From positions 1 to 64,000 of the forward strand of contig NZ_JAODIW010000007.1 in the NCBI RefSeq assembly GCF_026586625.1: a stretch of 64,000 nucleotides of DNA. Reading direction: 5' to 3'. This document shows, piece after piece, positions 24,502 to 33,746 of this stretch (positions are counted from its first letter, which is position 1; each line of letters begins with the position of its first letter). The notes below the pieces were generated by a model. The model was not told where the DNA came from and ran no database searches. It saw only the letters and a list, made by a program, of their open reading frames with translations. Source of the stretch: Halobium salinum. Its GTDB lineage: Archaea > Halobacteriota > Halobacteria > Halobacteriales > Haloferacaceae. The position numbers and the translations under genes were made by a program.

Positions 24502-26349
24502 TTATTGAGAAGTGAACGCACTATCTTTCGCTTCTAAAAATTCTTGGAACTCCGGGTCGTTCACCTGCTCTTCGGCGAACTCATCTGTTAGTTCCCATTC
24601 GTTCGATCGTGGGCAGTGGTGATCACACCCGTCACAGAACTCACTAGTAAATGAACTGAATAGGCGCTTGAGACTTGCGCCTGTCATACCACCACCATGC
24701 TGGCACCACAGCGATTTTGAACCGATAGAAGTAACACCTGTTACTTTTCCAAAGAAACTAGGTTGGTACGCTAAGTGTAAGTGCTCACAATGGCGGTAGT
24801 ACTCCTCTGGATCCGCATCTTCAACACCTAGCCGGGCTGCGGTAGCCATTGGGTCATAGGATTCTGTGCTTTGGTCACCTTCCATGTCTACGTCAATCCC
24901 CTGTACTTCCAAAACGCGTTTAGTCGCTTCTTCGGGGGCTATATCGTCGTAATCGGTTTCTTCAGAATGGTCATACGGGTCCGGCTTTGTGTCAATTTTG
25001 TCGAGGAGTTGCTCGGTGTCCTTGACGAGAATACGGTCATCGATCTCTACAGCGAGATCTCTTGCATCCTTGAGGAACTCCTTAGCTGTCTCTGGGTTCA
25101 ACGTCTGGTAGTGATAGAGACCAACGCTTTTTCGCAGATTAAATTCGGTCTCCGGGTCTGGTATGAAGTCGGCTATCTGGGTGGCTTGTTCCACGAGTGG
25201 ATGTACGCTATCGGGTATGTCTTGCTCGTTCCTTGGTGAGAGCACATTTACCATGATCCGACTCAACAAGTAGTCAATAATTGGGCTAAGACAGACGGCG
25301 TATACGTAGTACTGGTCGTTCTCCCGTAAGTCGGCAAGAGTACGGTTGATTTCTCCAGCAGCGTTTAATTCCCCAGTTAGCAACTCTCGAGACTCTCTAT
25401 CACGAAGGTAGTCATATTCGGAGACGTTGAACTGGTCAAGATCTTGGATGGAATCCGTAGCGACCATTTCTTCACGTTTCTCGAGGATTACGAACAGACC
25501 AGCGACGTGCTTATGAACTCTCGCTAACAGTTCATCTGCTTCTAAGCCAAGGTCCCGTGCAAGTGTCTCAGCTTCATGAGCAAATTCCGCCATCTCCACT
25601 GCTTCGTCAGCGTTTGCTGGATTTCGCGTCATCATCTCCATGAACAGAGCTTTGACTTTGGCCTCATCGTCGTGCTCTGATTCAGAGATCTCACTAATCG
25701 ACTCTTCGGCGGCTTCGAAATCACCACGCTTCAGGTGCTGTCGGGCTTTGAGCAGCAGATGCCCACGGTAGCTAAGACGATCATTGTCAACTTGGCGTTG
25801 GAGCTCGGTGAAATCGTCCGGTGTGAATGCTATCCCTTCACCGATATTCATGCCGTACGACTGCTGTCTCGTAATACGGTTTTGTGCTCGCTGTACAGCT
25901 GTTTCGAGCCGATCGTGATTGGTAAGGTTACGTGATCGATTTATACGTACTCGAACGGTTGTTTGCTCTCGCCAATTCTTCTCCCTATTCGAGAGCTCAT
26001 CCCAAACGAACTCTTGCACAACGCACCAATAGATCTCTCCGGAATCGTCGTCGTAAATGGCGAGAAGCACCGGAATTGGCTGTTCTAGATACTGTGTGAG
26101 GTGCGTAATTTTCAGATCCGCATGCACGCTGTCGTCGTTTTCGAACCCGGATGACGACTTCAGCTGAATAAACAAGTGCTCCCCGGTGACGTGCTGAAAC
26201 TCATCGTCTTCTTCTTGCTCGGTTAGATTCACCTCGAAATCTAAACCGAAATCGTTCTCATAGGAATTCACAACGTACTTTTCAAGTTGCAGTTCTAGAT
26301 GTGCTTCACCCCGTCTATCGAGGCGTTGTTGCTCACTACGCTTTGTCAT
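24502..26349 (-). CDS. DUF4365-type nuclease-like protein with helical repeats and Cys-rich tail
   Basis: 615 residues. The N-terminal 150 match the DUF4365 pattern: GLDFEV (D37, E39), then FIQLKSSS (Q62, K64), the D-x-E ... Q-x-K layout of a PD-(D/E)XK fold. The middle is TPR-like helical repeats (LKRGDFEAAEESI). The C-terminus has a Cys/His cluster around EFCDGCDHHCP, probably metal-binding. DUF4365 proteins often occur in defence islands, fused to other domains. The start region faces the second orc gene, also on the minus strand, 22 bp away, so they may share a transcript. Confidence 0.7.
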   Translation of the reverse strand: MTKRSEQQRLDRRGEAHLELQLEKYVVNSYENDFGLDFEVNLTEQEEDDEFQHVTGEHLFIQLKSSSGFENDDSVHADLKITHLTQYLEQPIPVLLAIYDDDSGEIYWCVVQEFVWDELSNREKNWREQTTVRVRINRSRNLTNHDRLETAVQRAQNRITRQQSYGMNIGEGIAFTPDDFTELQRQVDNDRLSYRGHLLLKARQHLKRGDFEAAEESISEISESEHDDEAKVKALFMEMMTRNPANADEAVEMAEFAHEAETLARDLGLEADELLARVHKHVAGLFVILEKREEMVATDSIQDLDQFNVSEYDYLRDRESRELLTGELNAAGEINRTLADLRENDQYYVYAVCLSPIIDYLLSRIMVNVLSPRNEQDIPDSVHPLVEQATQIADFIPDPETEFNLRKSVGLYHYQTLNPETAKEFLKDARDLAVEIDDRILVKDTEQLLDKIDTKPDPYDHSEETDYDDIAPEEATKRVLEVQGIDVDMEGDQSTESYDPMATAARLGVEDADPEEYYRHCEHLHLAYQPSFFGKVTGVTSIGSKSLWCQHGGGMTGASLKRLFSSFTSEFCDGCDHHCPRSNEWELTDEFAEEQVNDPEFQEFLEAKDSAFTSQ

Positions 26350-26371
26350 ACTCTGTCTCTTTCCATATTGC

Positions 26372-27400
26372 CTATTGCATTACTGAGGGAGCCGTCGAAT
26401 CGACGAGTGAATATTCTCGATCTCGACTCGTACCCTCCGCCTTGAGGAGATTGTACTGTGCCATCTTCGAGAGATACGTCCGGACGGTCCGTTTCGTACG
26501 GGGGTCATCAACCTCCGCAGTATAGCGGTCGTGGATGTCACTTGGCCCAAGCGGGCCGTGTTCGCGAACGATGTCGTAGACGATCCGCTGGTGGGGGGTA
26601 AGCGAATCGAGGCTCTTCTGCTTTATCTGGGCCCGAGCATCGGTCGCAGCATCGAGGAGAATGTCGTCGGTAATCCTCTCGACATTCTCACGGTCGGCCT
26701 TACTGGCCGCCGAGCGTAGAATCCCGATGGCGAGACGGGCGTCACCAGCAGCCGCATCCGCAGTCCGGTAGAGCTGATCGTCGGTGATGACATCTTGGTC
26801 GAGGCCCCACTTGGCACGAGCCTGCAGGATGTCATACAGCTGCTCGTCGTGGTAGCTGTCCATTCGGACGTGCTCGCTGGAGCGGAGTCGACTCACAAGG
26901 CGGTCGTCGACGCGGCTGAACAGCTCTTGTTCCTGGTTGGCGATACAGATGATTGCAAACTGGGGGAGACTGTGCAAGTCGTAGATGACGCTGGCGTCCT
27001 CGAGTTGGTCTGCCTCGTCGAGGATGACGACTCTCCGGGGGCCGTCGTACTGCTGAAGCCGGTCGACCAATTCGTCGTGGGGTGTCGACTGGCGATGAAT
27101 GTCGATGGTTTCTCCGAGCCCATCGAGAATTTGGTAGAGCGTTCGGAATCGGGTGTAGTTGCGCCAGCAGTTGACGTAGGTGGCTTCGACGTCGAGTACC
27201 TCTTCACGGAGGCGTTCGGTGACAAACTGGGAGATGCAGGTTTTCCCGGCACCGCTGGGGCCGGTGACGATAGCAGTGTCGGCAGGCTCCCCGTTCGTGA
27301 TCGGTTCGAGAACGCTGGAGAGGTGGTTGACCTCCTGGTCGCGATGCTCGACTTCTCTGGGAACAAACCCGGCACGAAGGACGCGAGCATCGCGAATCAT
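26372..27400 (-). CDS. orc: Second Orc1/Cdc6-family protein
   Basis: 342 residues from the ATG at 27400 (MIRDARVLRAGFVPREVEHRDQE). A longer frame adds 14 dubious residues. Walker A TGPSGAGKT, Walker B VVILDEADQLE, sensor-1 IICIANQEQELF, the lid DARLAIGILR and a C-terminal winged helix (LTPHQRIVYDIVREHGPLG) are all present. No iteron of the first type lies near it. Upstream are two 12-bp palindromes with core TTTCCGGAAA, possible binding sites. It may be a second initiator or a regulator of the first. Confidence 0.9.
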   Translation of the reverse strand: MIRDARVLRAGFVPREVEHRDQEVNHLSSVLEPITNGEPADTAIVTGPSGAGKTCISQFVTERLREEVLDVEATYVNCWRNYTRFRTLYQILDGLGETIDIHRQSTPHDELVDRLQQYDGPRRVVILDEADQLEDASVIYDLHSLPQFAIICIANQEQELFSRVDDRLVSRLRSSEHVRMDSYHDEQLYDILQARAKWGLDQDVITDDQLYRTADAAAGDARLAIGILRSAASKADRENVERITDDILLDAATDARAQIKQKSLDSLTPHQRIVYDIVREHGPLGPSDIHDRYTAEVDDPRTKRTVRTYLSKMAQYNLLKAEGTSRDREYSLVDSTAPSVMQ

Positions 27401-27451
27401 GCGGTACTGACAGACTGATTTCTCGTCAAGACTTATAAGCATGACCGGGTC

Positions 27452-27463
27452 CTTTCCGGAAAG
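27452..27463. repeat. Palindrome CTTTCCGGAAAG upstream of orc
   Basis: Perfect 12-bp palindrome about 50 bp upstream of the second orc start. A second one lies 82 bp away. The 305-bp gap 27401-27705 holds nothing else clear. Confidence 0.5.
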
Positions 27464-27533
27464 TAGCTAGTGTGGCTTCTAAGAGTCGTGACGACCGTAC
27501 GCAGTCGAGCGGTTTCCGTCTCTGAACCCGCCT

Positions 27534-27545
27534 GTTTCCGGAAAC
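27534..27545. repeat. Palindrome GTTTCCGGAAAC
   Basis: Perfect 12-bp palindrome sharing the ten-base core TTTCCGGAAA with the one at 27452. Confidence 0.5.
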
Positions 27546-27705
27546 TTCCAGAATCACCTTCCATTCCGACGGCTGAGAAATCGAATACCGCTGTGAACTT
27601 ACGTAGTGCGGCCTGAAGACCGCCTTTCTCCAAATTAGACTCATTCTCGAGCCCCACTCAGACACTCACTTGTCAATCAGCGACACACTCAAATCCATCC
27701 TTTGA

Positions 27706-28896
27706 GTGACTTTCAACAACGTGCCCTTCCGTGCGCTGCAGAACGGTACCGTCGTCGTGCCGGCAATGATCCCGGATCAGGAGGCCGTCGAGTGTCCAGA
27801 ATGCCGGGACGTAATGTATCCACGCGACGGCGACGGACGTGCTCGCCACTTCTACCATCCCAGTACAGACGCTCAGACATCCTGCTCGATCGCAGCGACC
27901 GGTGAATCAGACACCCATGCTCGGTGTGTCGCCCTCGCAGTCGCAGCTCTTACCGAACAGTTCGGCCACCAGGCCGCACAGTGTGCGCCGGAGGTGACAC
28001 TCGACGTCTCCGACAGCGGGAGTGAACACAGTACTCGACGGGCCGACGCACTCTTAGAGTTCACAACGCCGAACGCCTTCTTTGGCAACGGCGTCATCAT
28101 CGAAGTTCAACACAGAAACCACGAGAAGGATATCCGAACGACGACCCACGACTACCTGAGCGCAGGGTACTCCGTCGCGTGGCTCTCCTCCCAAGACTTC
28201 GGTACGGACCAGCTCGACTATTCGGTCGTTAACGACGCCTTCGCTTCGAAGGACGCCCCCGGGTACAGCGTTCGCGACTACTCGGTGAGGCGGTTCATCG
28301 AGTGTGAGAGCTACCAGTATTCCGGCGAACACAGCTGGGGAACTGTCCCTGGATACGTCCTCACCTGCGAGGAAGACTACGAAATCTGTACCAGCCGTCC
28401 CTGCACCCTTCGCCGTCAATACGATGAAGACGCCAGCGAGTACGTGTACAATCCGGATTCGATTACGACCCCCGACCTGCCATTACGCGTGCTCCAGAAT
28501 ACGCTGGTCGTCGAGTACCCCTCCGATTTCGAGGAGCAACTTACCCAGCGCTACCATGATGCAGTACTGGAGAAGGCACTTGCTGATCGGCCTGAAATCG
28601 ATCGGTGCAGCGGTCCGAAAGGATTCCACGAGTGGGAATCAGCGGAGGCGGTTTGGACGAACTTCGATGATCAACCGAAGATCGAGCTTCGGGAATGCCA
28701 GTACTGCCCGGTTCGTCTCCTCACAAACCTTCGAGGCTATGCAGACGAGCGGACGGACATCTTCTTCGGTGGACCGCCGGATCCAGACCTGAATCTCGTG
28801 ACCCTGGAAGAGAAACCAGAACGCTGCCAACACAGAAGCCACAAGGAAGGCGCGTGGTTCGAGTACTGCCCTGATTGCGGTGAGACGAACCCGTGA
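27706..28896 (+). CDS. CoiA-like nuclease
   Basis: 396 residues, GTG start. The N-terminus has the CoiA zinc-site pattern C30-x2-C33, HFYH (48-51), C60, then GESDTHARC. The nuclease core follows: RRADALL (D114) and GVIIEVQH (E133, Q135), a PD-(D/E)XK arrangement. The C-terminus has a further Cys/His cluster (CQYCP; CQHRSH with CPDC). CoiA is known from bacterial competence, where it acts after DNA uptake. Archaeal homologues have no proven role, and on a conjugative element handling of incoming DNA is a reasonable guess. Confidence 0.75.
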   Translation: MTFNNVPFRALQNGTVVVPAMIPDQEAVECPECRDVMYPRDGDGRARHFYHPSTDAQTSCSIAATGESDTHARCVALAVAALTEQFGHQAAQCAPEVTLDVSDSGSEHSTRRADALLEFTTPNAFFGNGVIIEVQHRNHEKDIRTTTHDYLSAGYSVAWLSSQDFGTDQLDYSVVNDAFASKDAPGYSVRDYSVRRFIECESYQYSGEHSWGTVPGYVLTCEEDYEICTSRPCTLRRQYDEDASEYVYNPDSITTPDLPLRVLQNTLVVEYPSDFEEQLTQRYHDAVLEKALADRPEIDRCSGPKGFHEWESAEAVWTNFDDQPKIELRECQYCPVRLLTNLRGYADERTDIFFGGPPDPDLNLVTLEEKPERCQHRSHKEGAWFEYCPDCGETNP

Positions 28897-29131
28897 TTGA
28901 TTCTACCTACAATTCCAAAGGGAGATTCATACTCTTCATCTCAGTACTAGTATCTTACAACTTCTCCCATCTCGAGAGCGCCTCAGATCGAGCCTTGAGT
29001 AGAGGACCTCTGCACTGATGTAGGAGGAATACCCGTGTTTCAAGCCTATAGCGGCGGATTGAGGGCGTATGATACTCTTCTAGAGCCATGCAAGCGTTTA
29101 TACGCTGGAAGAGTCAAGATTAGGTTGACCA

Positions 29132-29236
29132 ATGAGTCTTGACCAGGCGGTTGACGAAGCGCTCGCGACGTACAATATGTCGCGCAGCGAAGAGGCCGAG
29201 GAAACGGGCCGAACAGTCGCCACGCTCCAAGACTAA
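29132..29236 (+). CDS. Possible 34-residue small protein
   Basis: MSLDQAVDEALATYN opens a 34-residue acidic helical peptide ending TVATLQD. It has a plausible TATA box (GTTTATAC at 29096) inside the palindrome AGCGTTTATACGCT (29093-29106). It converges with the Doc-like gene, ending 10 bp from its stop. It may be a real small protein or the N-terminal scrap of a lost gene. Nothing else is visible in the rest of 28897-29245. Confidence 0.35.
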   Translation: MSLDQAVDEALATYNMSRSEEAEETGRTVATLQD

Positions 29237-29245
29237 CAGACCCAC

Positions 29246-30121
29246 TTAGTCGAGGTTCCGGATCTTTTCAGCGAACTCTGTTTTCGATAGCCCCGGCGTT
29301 TCCTTCAGCTCCGGATAGCCTGCGCGTTCGACAGCCTCCTCGACGAACTCGGTCCAGAGGTCTTCGTGCTGCTCCGCATAGACGATTTTCGCCCCACTCG
29401 GGTACATATCCAGCTCGTATGCGGTCAAGTCGATTTCGACCGCGTGTTTCCGCTCAAGCGTTCTCGCGCCGAAGCGGTACAAGTGCTTGAAGAGGACGTT
29501 CTTCCGCCGAACGGTCAACAACCGCTTCGATTCGTTGATGTACTCGTTCACCCACTTCCGCCAGTCGTACGATTCTGAATCGACTTCGACGGACGTTTCC
29601 GGCATCGAGAAATCCGGATTCAGGCGCCGGAGGTAGAACTGGACCAGTGCGACAGCGGTCCGGTGATTGGCGTTCGGAAGTGCGTGTTTCAGAATCAGGT
29701 TTGAGGCGAGTCGACCTGCAACGGTTGTTGCCGATCCCTCCCACGACGTCCGATTAAGCACATCCGGCAGCGCGTCGACATCGATATTCTTGTACGCCTC
29801 GACGGGAACTCCTTCCTCTTCTTCATTCTGAGCGATGAGGGCGCGGTAGATCTCGAGCAGACGAACGACGATGGTGCTGTTGTCCTCGCTCATCTTCGCG
29901 AGTGACTCATTCAGATTGAAAGCGATCTCGCGAACGGGGCCACCGCCAACGCGGGACGTGTAGACGACGTAGAACGCTTCATCAATATCGTAGGACTGGA
30001 CCTTTACGGCAACGTCGTCGTCGTAGCCGACGATCTGCGAGACGACTTCAGCAGGGTCCGGATGCACGAAGTCAAGAGAAAACTGCTTGTCACCGGGATG
30101 ATGGTAGTAGACGTGGCCCAT
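29246..30121 (-). CDS. Doc/Fic-like protein
   Basis: 291 residues. The motif HALPNANHRT (146-155) fits the Doc form of the Fic active site, with catalytic His146, Asn150, Asn152 and Arg154. An N-terminal domain of about 100 residues precedes it and a helical C-terminal domain follows. Doc enzymes phosphorylate targets such as elongation factor Tu, and Fic enzymes mostly add AMP. Whether this one is a toxin is unknown, as no antitoxin with an inhibitory helix is evident. It is divergent from the AbrB-like gene of the defence operon with 105 bp between them. Confidence 0.7.
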   Translation of the reverse strand: MGHVYYHHPGDKQFSLDFVHPDPAEVVSQIVGYDDDVAVKVQSYDIDEAFYVVYTSRVGGGPVREIAFNLNESLAKMSEDNSTIVVRLLEIYRALIAQNEEEEGVPVEAYKNIDVDALPDVLNRTSWEGSATTVAGRLASNLILKHALPNANHRTAVALVQFYLRRLNPDFSMPETSVEVDSESYDWRKWVNEYINESKRLLTVRRKNVLFKHLYRFGARTLERKHAVEIDLTAYELDMYPSGAKIVYAEQHEDLWTEFVEEAVERAGYPELKETPGLSKTEFAEKIRNLD

Positions 30122-30173
30122 CTGGTATATTGTACTCCTTCATCAGTACTTATTAACCCAGTCTGTTGAGCCG

Positions 30174-30202
30174 ACTTAGTCTAAGTAAAGGTTATAACAT
30201 TC
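30174..30202 (+). promoter_or_regulatory. Operator and promoter of the defence operon
   Basis: The palindrome ACTTAG-T-CTAAGT (30174-30186) is followed by a TATA-like GGTTATAAC (30189-30197), about 30 bp before the AbrB-like start at 30227. A repressor on the palindrome would cover the promoter. Confidence 0.5.
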
Positions 30203-30226
30203 CGGTCAGGTGATGTGAGTATTCAG

Positions 30227-30442
30227 ATGACTCAGAAAACAATCGGACAAAACACCGGCCAATCCGGTCGGGTGAACTTGTCCGGCCCCGAACTCGACAT
30301 GTTCGATGCTGACGTCGGAGACCCCATCAAGGTCGACATCGCTGAGTCCAAAGACATCGCTCACGCGATTATCGACAACAGCACACACGGTGAGTTCGTA
30401 ATCGTGTCTAAACCCACAACCGAGGAAGATTCCAATGAGTAG
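30227..30442 (+). CDS. AbrB-like small regulator at the head of the defence operon
   Basis: 71 residues from the ATG at 30227. The core RVNLSGPELDMFDADVGDPI with following strands resembles a SpoVT/AbrB swapped-hairpin DNA-binding domain. Its last 8 bp overlap the DUF499 gene, so it is translationally coupled to the operon and probably acts as its autoregulator. It could alternatively be an antitoxin-like partner of the divergent Doc-like gene. Confidence 0.6.
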   Translation: MTQKTIGQNTGQSGRVNLSGPELDMFDADVGDPIKVDIAESKDIAHAIIDNSTHGEFVIVSKPTTEEDSNE

Positions 30443-33400
30443 CAGCGAGTATCCTGACCTCTTCGAAGCTTGTACTCCACGAGACGACGTCCTCGATGGA
30501 ACGCTCCAGGAGGATCAGTTCGCCGCAAGTCTAGCGACAGTTGTCCACTCGGTCGATGACGCCGCGCCGGTGTATCGGGATGCAACGAAGTTCTTCGACA
30601 TGACGTATCCCACTGATGGGCTGCGAACACTGTTGACCAACCTATCCGGGCGATTCCTTGCAGGTGGTGGATATGACGATAGAGGTTATTCAAGCAGTAT
30701 CCTCTGTTTGGACACCCGCTTCGGTGGCGGGAAGACGCACGATCTTATCGCTTCCTACCACCTAGCGACGAGCCCAACCGATATTGAAGACCTCAACCGT
30801 CACCTCGTGGATAATGCGAGTGACGTAGGCGACGCATATCTCGATGCTGTTCAGGATGGTCTGTCGGTCGACACTGCAGTGTTCGTCGGCGGGCACGTCG
30901 ACGCCCGGAACGCTCGAAGTGACCGAACCGATCCGGACGCCCCGAACACCCGTACGATGTGGGGCGAAATCGCCTACCAGCTATACGGCCTCGAAGGGTA
31001 CGAGTACCTCAAGGAGTACGACCAGGAGCGCAACGCCCCCGGCGGGAACACACTCAAAGGTCTCTTCGACCTCGGCGATGATCCTGCGCTCATCCTCGTC
31101 GACGAGATCGCGGCCTATCTCGAGACTGCGTCTGCCGTCGAAGTCGGAACTGCCACGCTTGCCAGCCAGACACTCAGTTTTATCCTCTCTCTTCTCGAGA
31201 CTGCGTCTGAACTCGACAACGTCACAGTCGTCTACAGTATCGCAGACACCGCATTCGAAGAGGAAGCAGAGGAAGTCCGGACGCTCATCGACGAACTCAA
31301 TCAGATTGGTCGTCGGCAACACAAGACGGTCACTCCGACGTCCGAAAACGAGGTCGGGCAGGTTCTTCAGCACCGTCTCTTCGAGGATATCGACCACGAG
31401 CAGGCAGCAGCGGTCTCAGAGTCGTATTTCCAGCTGTACGCTGATAGCGACCGGCAGTTCCCCCAGGAGGCGACCGACGCGAGCTTCGTCGATCGGTTGG
31501 AGCGAGAGTATCCCTTCCATCCGACGATTATCGACACGCTCACAGAGAAGATTGACACGATCCCCAAGTTCCAGCGAACCCGTGGCGCACTGAAGCTTCT
31601 CGCTCGTGCCGTCTACTACCTCTGGAATCACCAACCCACTCACTACGACCGACACTGGATTCGCCTCTACGACCTCACGCCGGCAGACAATGCACCTGAT
31701 GGGAGTATCGATTCGACTCTCCGCGAGACGCTCTTCGAGTTCGTGGATCTCAGTGCGGCTGTCTCGGCCGACATCTACAGTGAGGATGACACCGCCCACG
31801 CGCAACTCGAAGACCGCAAGTGGACCGAGAAGGGCATTCCGCCACTGGCCAGCCACCTTACGACCACTGTCCTATGGCACAGCCTCGCCTACGGGGAGCA
31901 GGCTACCGGGCTCACGCGGGCAGAGATGAACGCCGCCCTCGGACACCCAGAGGTCCGCTTCGACAACTACGACTCGGCCTTGGAAGCCCTCGCAGGTGGG
32001 GACATGAACGTCGCGTGCTACTACCTCTACGACGAGGAGCGTGTCCGGTTCAAGTCCGACCCGAATCTTATCCGGATCATCGACCAGCGTGTGGACAACA
32101 CGCCCGACGCACAGGCACGCAACCGATTCGAATCGCGGTTGGAGAATTCCGAGATCGGGACGGGTGGCTTCAAAACAGTCGTCTTCCCCGAGTCGCCAGC
32201 GGATCTCCCGGACAAAGTGTCCAAGCCTCAGCTCGCAGTGATGCACATGGACACCGCCCCCGTCTCCGACGGCGGGAGTGAGGTTCCTGAGAAGATTCAG
32301 ACGCTGTACCAGAAGTCTGCCTCAAAGCACGGCGGTGAGACCCAGAGCCGAGTTTACAAGAACTACGTGCTCTTCCTCGCCCCTGACAAAGAACGCATCC
32401 AGAGTGCGATCGACGAGGCACGTCAACTCGAGGCAATCGAGGCTCTACTGGACGATTCACAGCAGACGGCTGACCTCTCAAACGAACAGATCGAGGAGCT
32501 TCGTGAACGCCGCGACCAGACCCACGGGCTTCTGGGCGAACTCGTCCGCGGCGTCTACCGACACCTGTACTACGTCGACCGTGACGGACTGACCCATCTG
32601 ACAATCAATGCCACCGAAGCGAACGGTGGGACGACGCTCGTCAACGCCGTCGAAGAGACACTCGAGGACCGTCTGATTCGTGCAGACGCCGGCCCGAAGG
32701 GTGCTGCGTTCTTCAAACAGAAGCTCTGGCAGCAGACGCAGGATAGCATGACCACCGAGCAGTTGGTCACGCAGTTCGCGAAGAAGCCGGGGCTCCCGTA
32801 CCTCCTCAACACGAAGCCACTACGGAAAACGGTGGCCAAGATGGTCGACGACGCTGGCTACACCTACTGGGACAGCACGTCCGGTGAACAGGGACTCGCC
32901 TACTGGGACGGCGACGAGGACGACCGTCCGGAGAACTGGCGAAAGGCGAACCCGCTCTCTGACTCTCCGGATGTCCAAACAAGTATCCGGGACTCGGACG
33001 TGAAGGTCGGCGACGAGTACGTCGTCTACACCGACATCAACGCCCTTCTCGACGTCCACCACGACGCTATCCGTCCACCGGAGACAGACAAAATTCTGTG
33101 TGCTAAGGACGGCTGTGACGTCGAGGTCGACCAGGAAGGAGACTTCTGCTCGGAACACGAGCCCGATATCGAACATGAGTGCGCTAACTGCGGGAAGACC
33201 GTCGCGAGTCAAGCTGAGCTGAACCCGCGTGGACTCTGCGCCGAGTGTGCCCAGCCGAATGACTGGGAGCGTTCGACGAGCTTGATGGCCGCCTCACGAG
33301 CATTCAACGAGGTACGAACCCACGCACTCGGGAAGGCGGCATCGGGTGGCGACCCCGGCATCGACCGCGTCACGATCGAGATCGGTGGTGAGGACCAGCT

Positions 33401-33746
33401 GTCGAAGGGGTCGTTCATCGCTCAACGCCAAGCGTTCAAGGATCGGGCCGAAAACGTCTCTGTACGGATGCGGTACGAGACAGAATCGTCCGGTGGTGCG
33501 ACGTACCAGGCGCAGTTCACTGGTGGCATCGACGAGTTCTCACGGGTGACGAATCAGCCGGACCCGTTCGGAGGCGCGTCGCGGGTCGAGCTCAAGTTCC
33601 GTGTGGATATGGACGACCCGGAGCCGATTACGGACGCCGAAGACGACGTGCTCGCAGAGCTCCAGGACGAGCTCGGCTCGACGAACATCGACGTGAAGGT
33701 TCAAGGCCGAGGACCGGTCGAACTCCCCGCAGAGCTTCAACCATGA
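30435..33746 (+). CDS. DUF499-family large AAA+ ATPase (defence)
   Basis: 1103 residues. Walker A RFGGGKTH (about 95-102) is the diagnostic GGGKTH form, and Walker B is LILVDEIAAYLE (about 217). A zinc-binding region near the C-terminus (about 888-945) has CAKDGCD, CSEHE, CANCGK and CAECAQ. DUF499 ATPases (COG1483) occur with DUF1156 methyltransferases and SNF2 helicases in archaeal and bacterial defence islands and are distantly like BREX BrxC ATPases. The gene overlaps its neighbours at both ends (8 and 4 bp), showing one operon. Confidence 0.88.
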   Translation: MSSSEYPDLFEACTPRDDVLDGTLQEDQFAASLATVVHSVDDAAPVYRDATKFFDMTYPTDGLRTLLTNLSGRFLAGGGYDDRGYSSSILCLDTRFGGGKTHDLIASYHLATSPTDIEDLNRHLVDNASDVGDAYLDAVQDGLSVDTAVFVGGHVDARNARSDRTDPDAPNTRTMWGEIAYQLYGLEGYEYLKEYDQERNAPGGNTLKGLFDLGDDPALILVDEIAAYLETASAVEVGTATLASQTLSFILSLLETASELDNVTVVYSIADTAFEEEAEEVRTLIDELNQIGRRQHKTVTPTSENEVGQVLQHRLFEDIDHEQAAAVSESYFQLYADSDRQFPQEATDASFVDRLEREYPFHPTIIDTLTEKIDTIPKFQRTRGALKLLARAVYYLWNHQPTHYDRHWIRLYDLTPADNAPDGSIDSTLRETLFEFVDLSAAVSADIYSEDDTAHAQLEDRKWTEKGIPPLASHLTTTVLWHSLAYGEQATGLTRAEMNAALGHPEVRFDNYDSALEALAGGDMNVACYYLYDEERVRFKSDPNLIRIIDQRVDNTPDAQARNRFESRLENSEIGTGGFKTVVFPESPADLPDKVSKPQLAVMHMDTAPVSDGGSEVPEKIQTLYQKSASKHGGETQSRVYKNYVLFLAPDKERIQSAIDEARQLEAIEALLDDSQQTADLSNEQIEELRERRDQTHGLLGELVRGVYRHLYYVDRDGLTHLTINATEANGGTTLVNAVEETLEDRLIRADAGPKGAAFFKQKLWQQTQDSMTTEQLVTQFAKKPGLPYLLNTKPLRKTVAKMVDDAGYTYWDSTSGEQGLAYWDGDEDDRPENWRKANPLSDSPDVQTSIRDSDVKVGDEYVVYTDINALLDVHHDAIRPPETDKILCAKDGCDVEVDQEGDFCSEHEPDIEHECANCGKTVASQAELNPRGLCAECAQPNDWERSTSLMAASRAFNEVRTHALGKAASGGDPGIDRVTIEIGGEDQLSKGSFIAQRQAFKDRAENVSVRMRYETESSGGATYQAQFTGGIDEFSRVTNQPDPFGGASRVELKFRVDMDDPEPITDAEDDVLAELQDELGSTNIDVKVQGRGPVELPAELQP

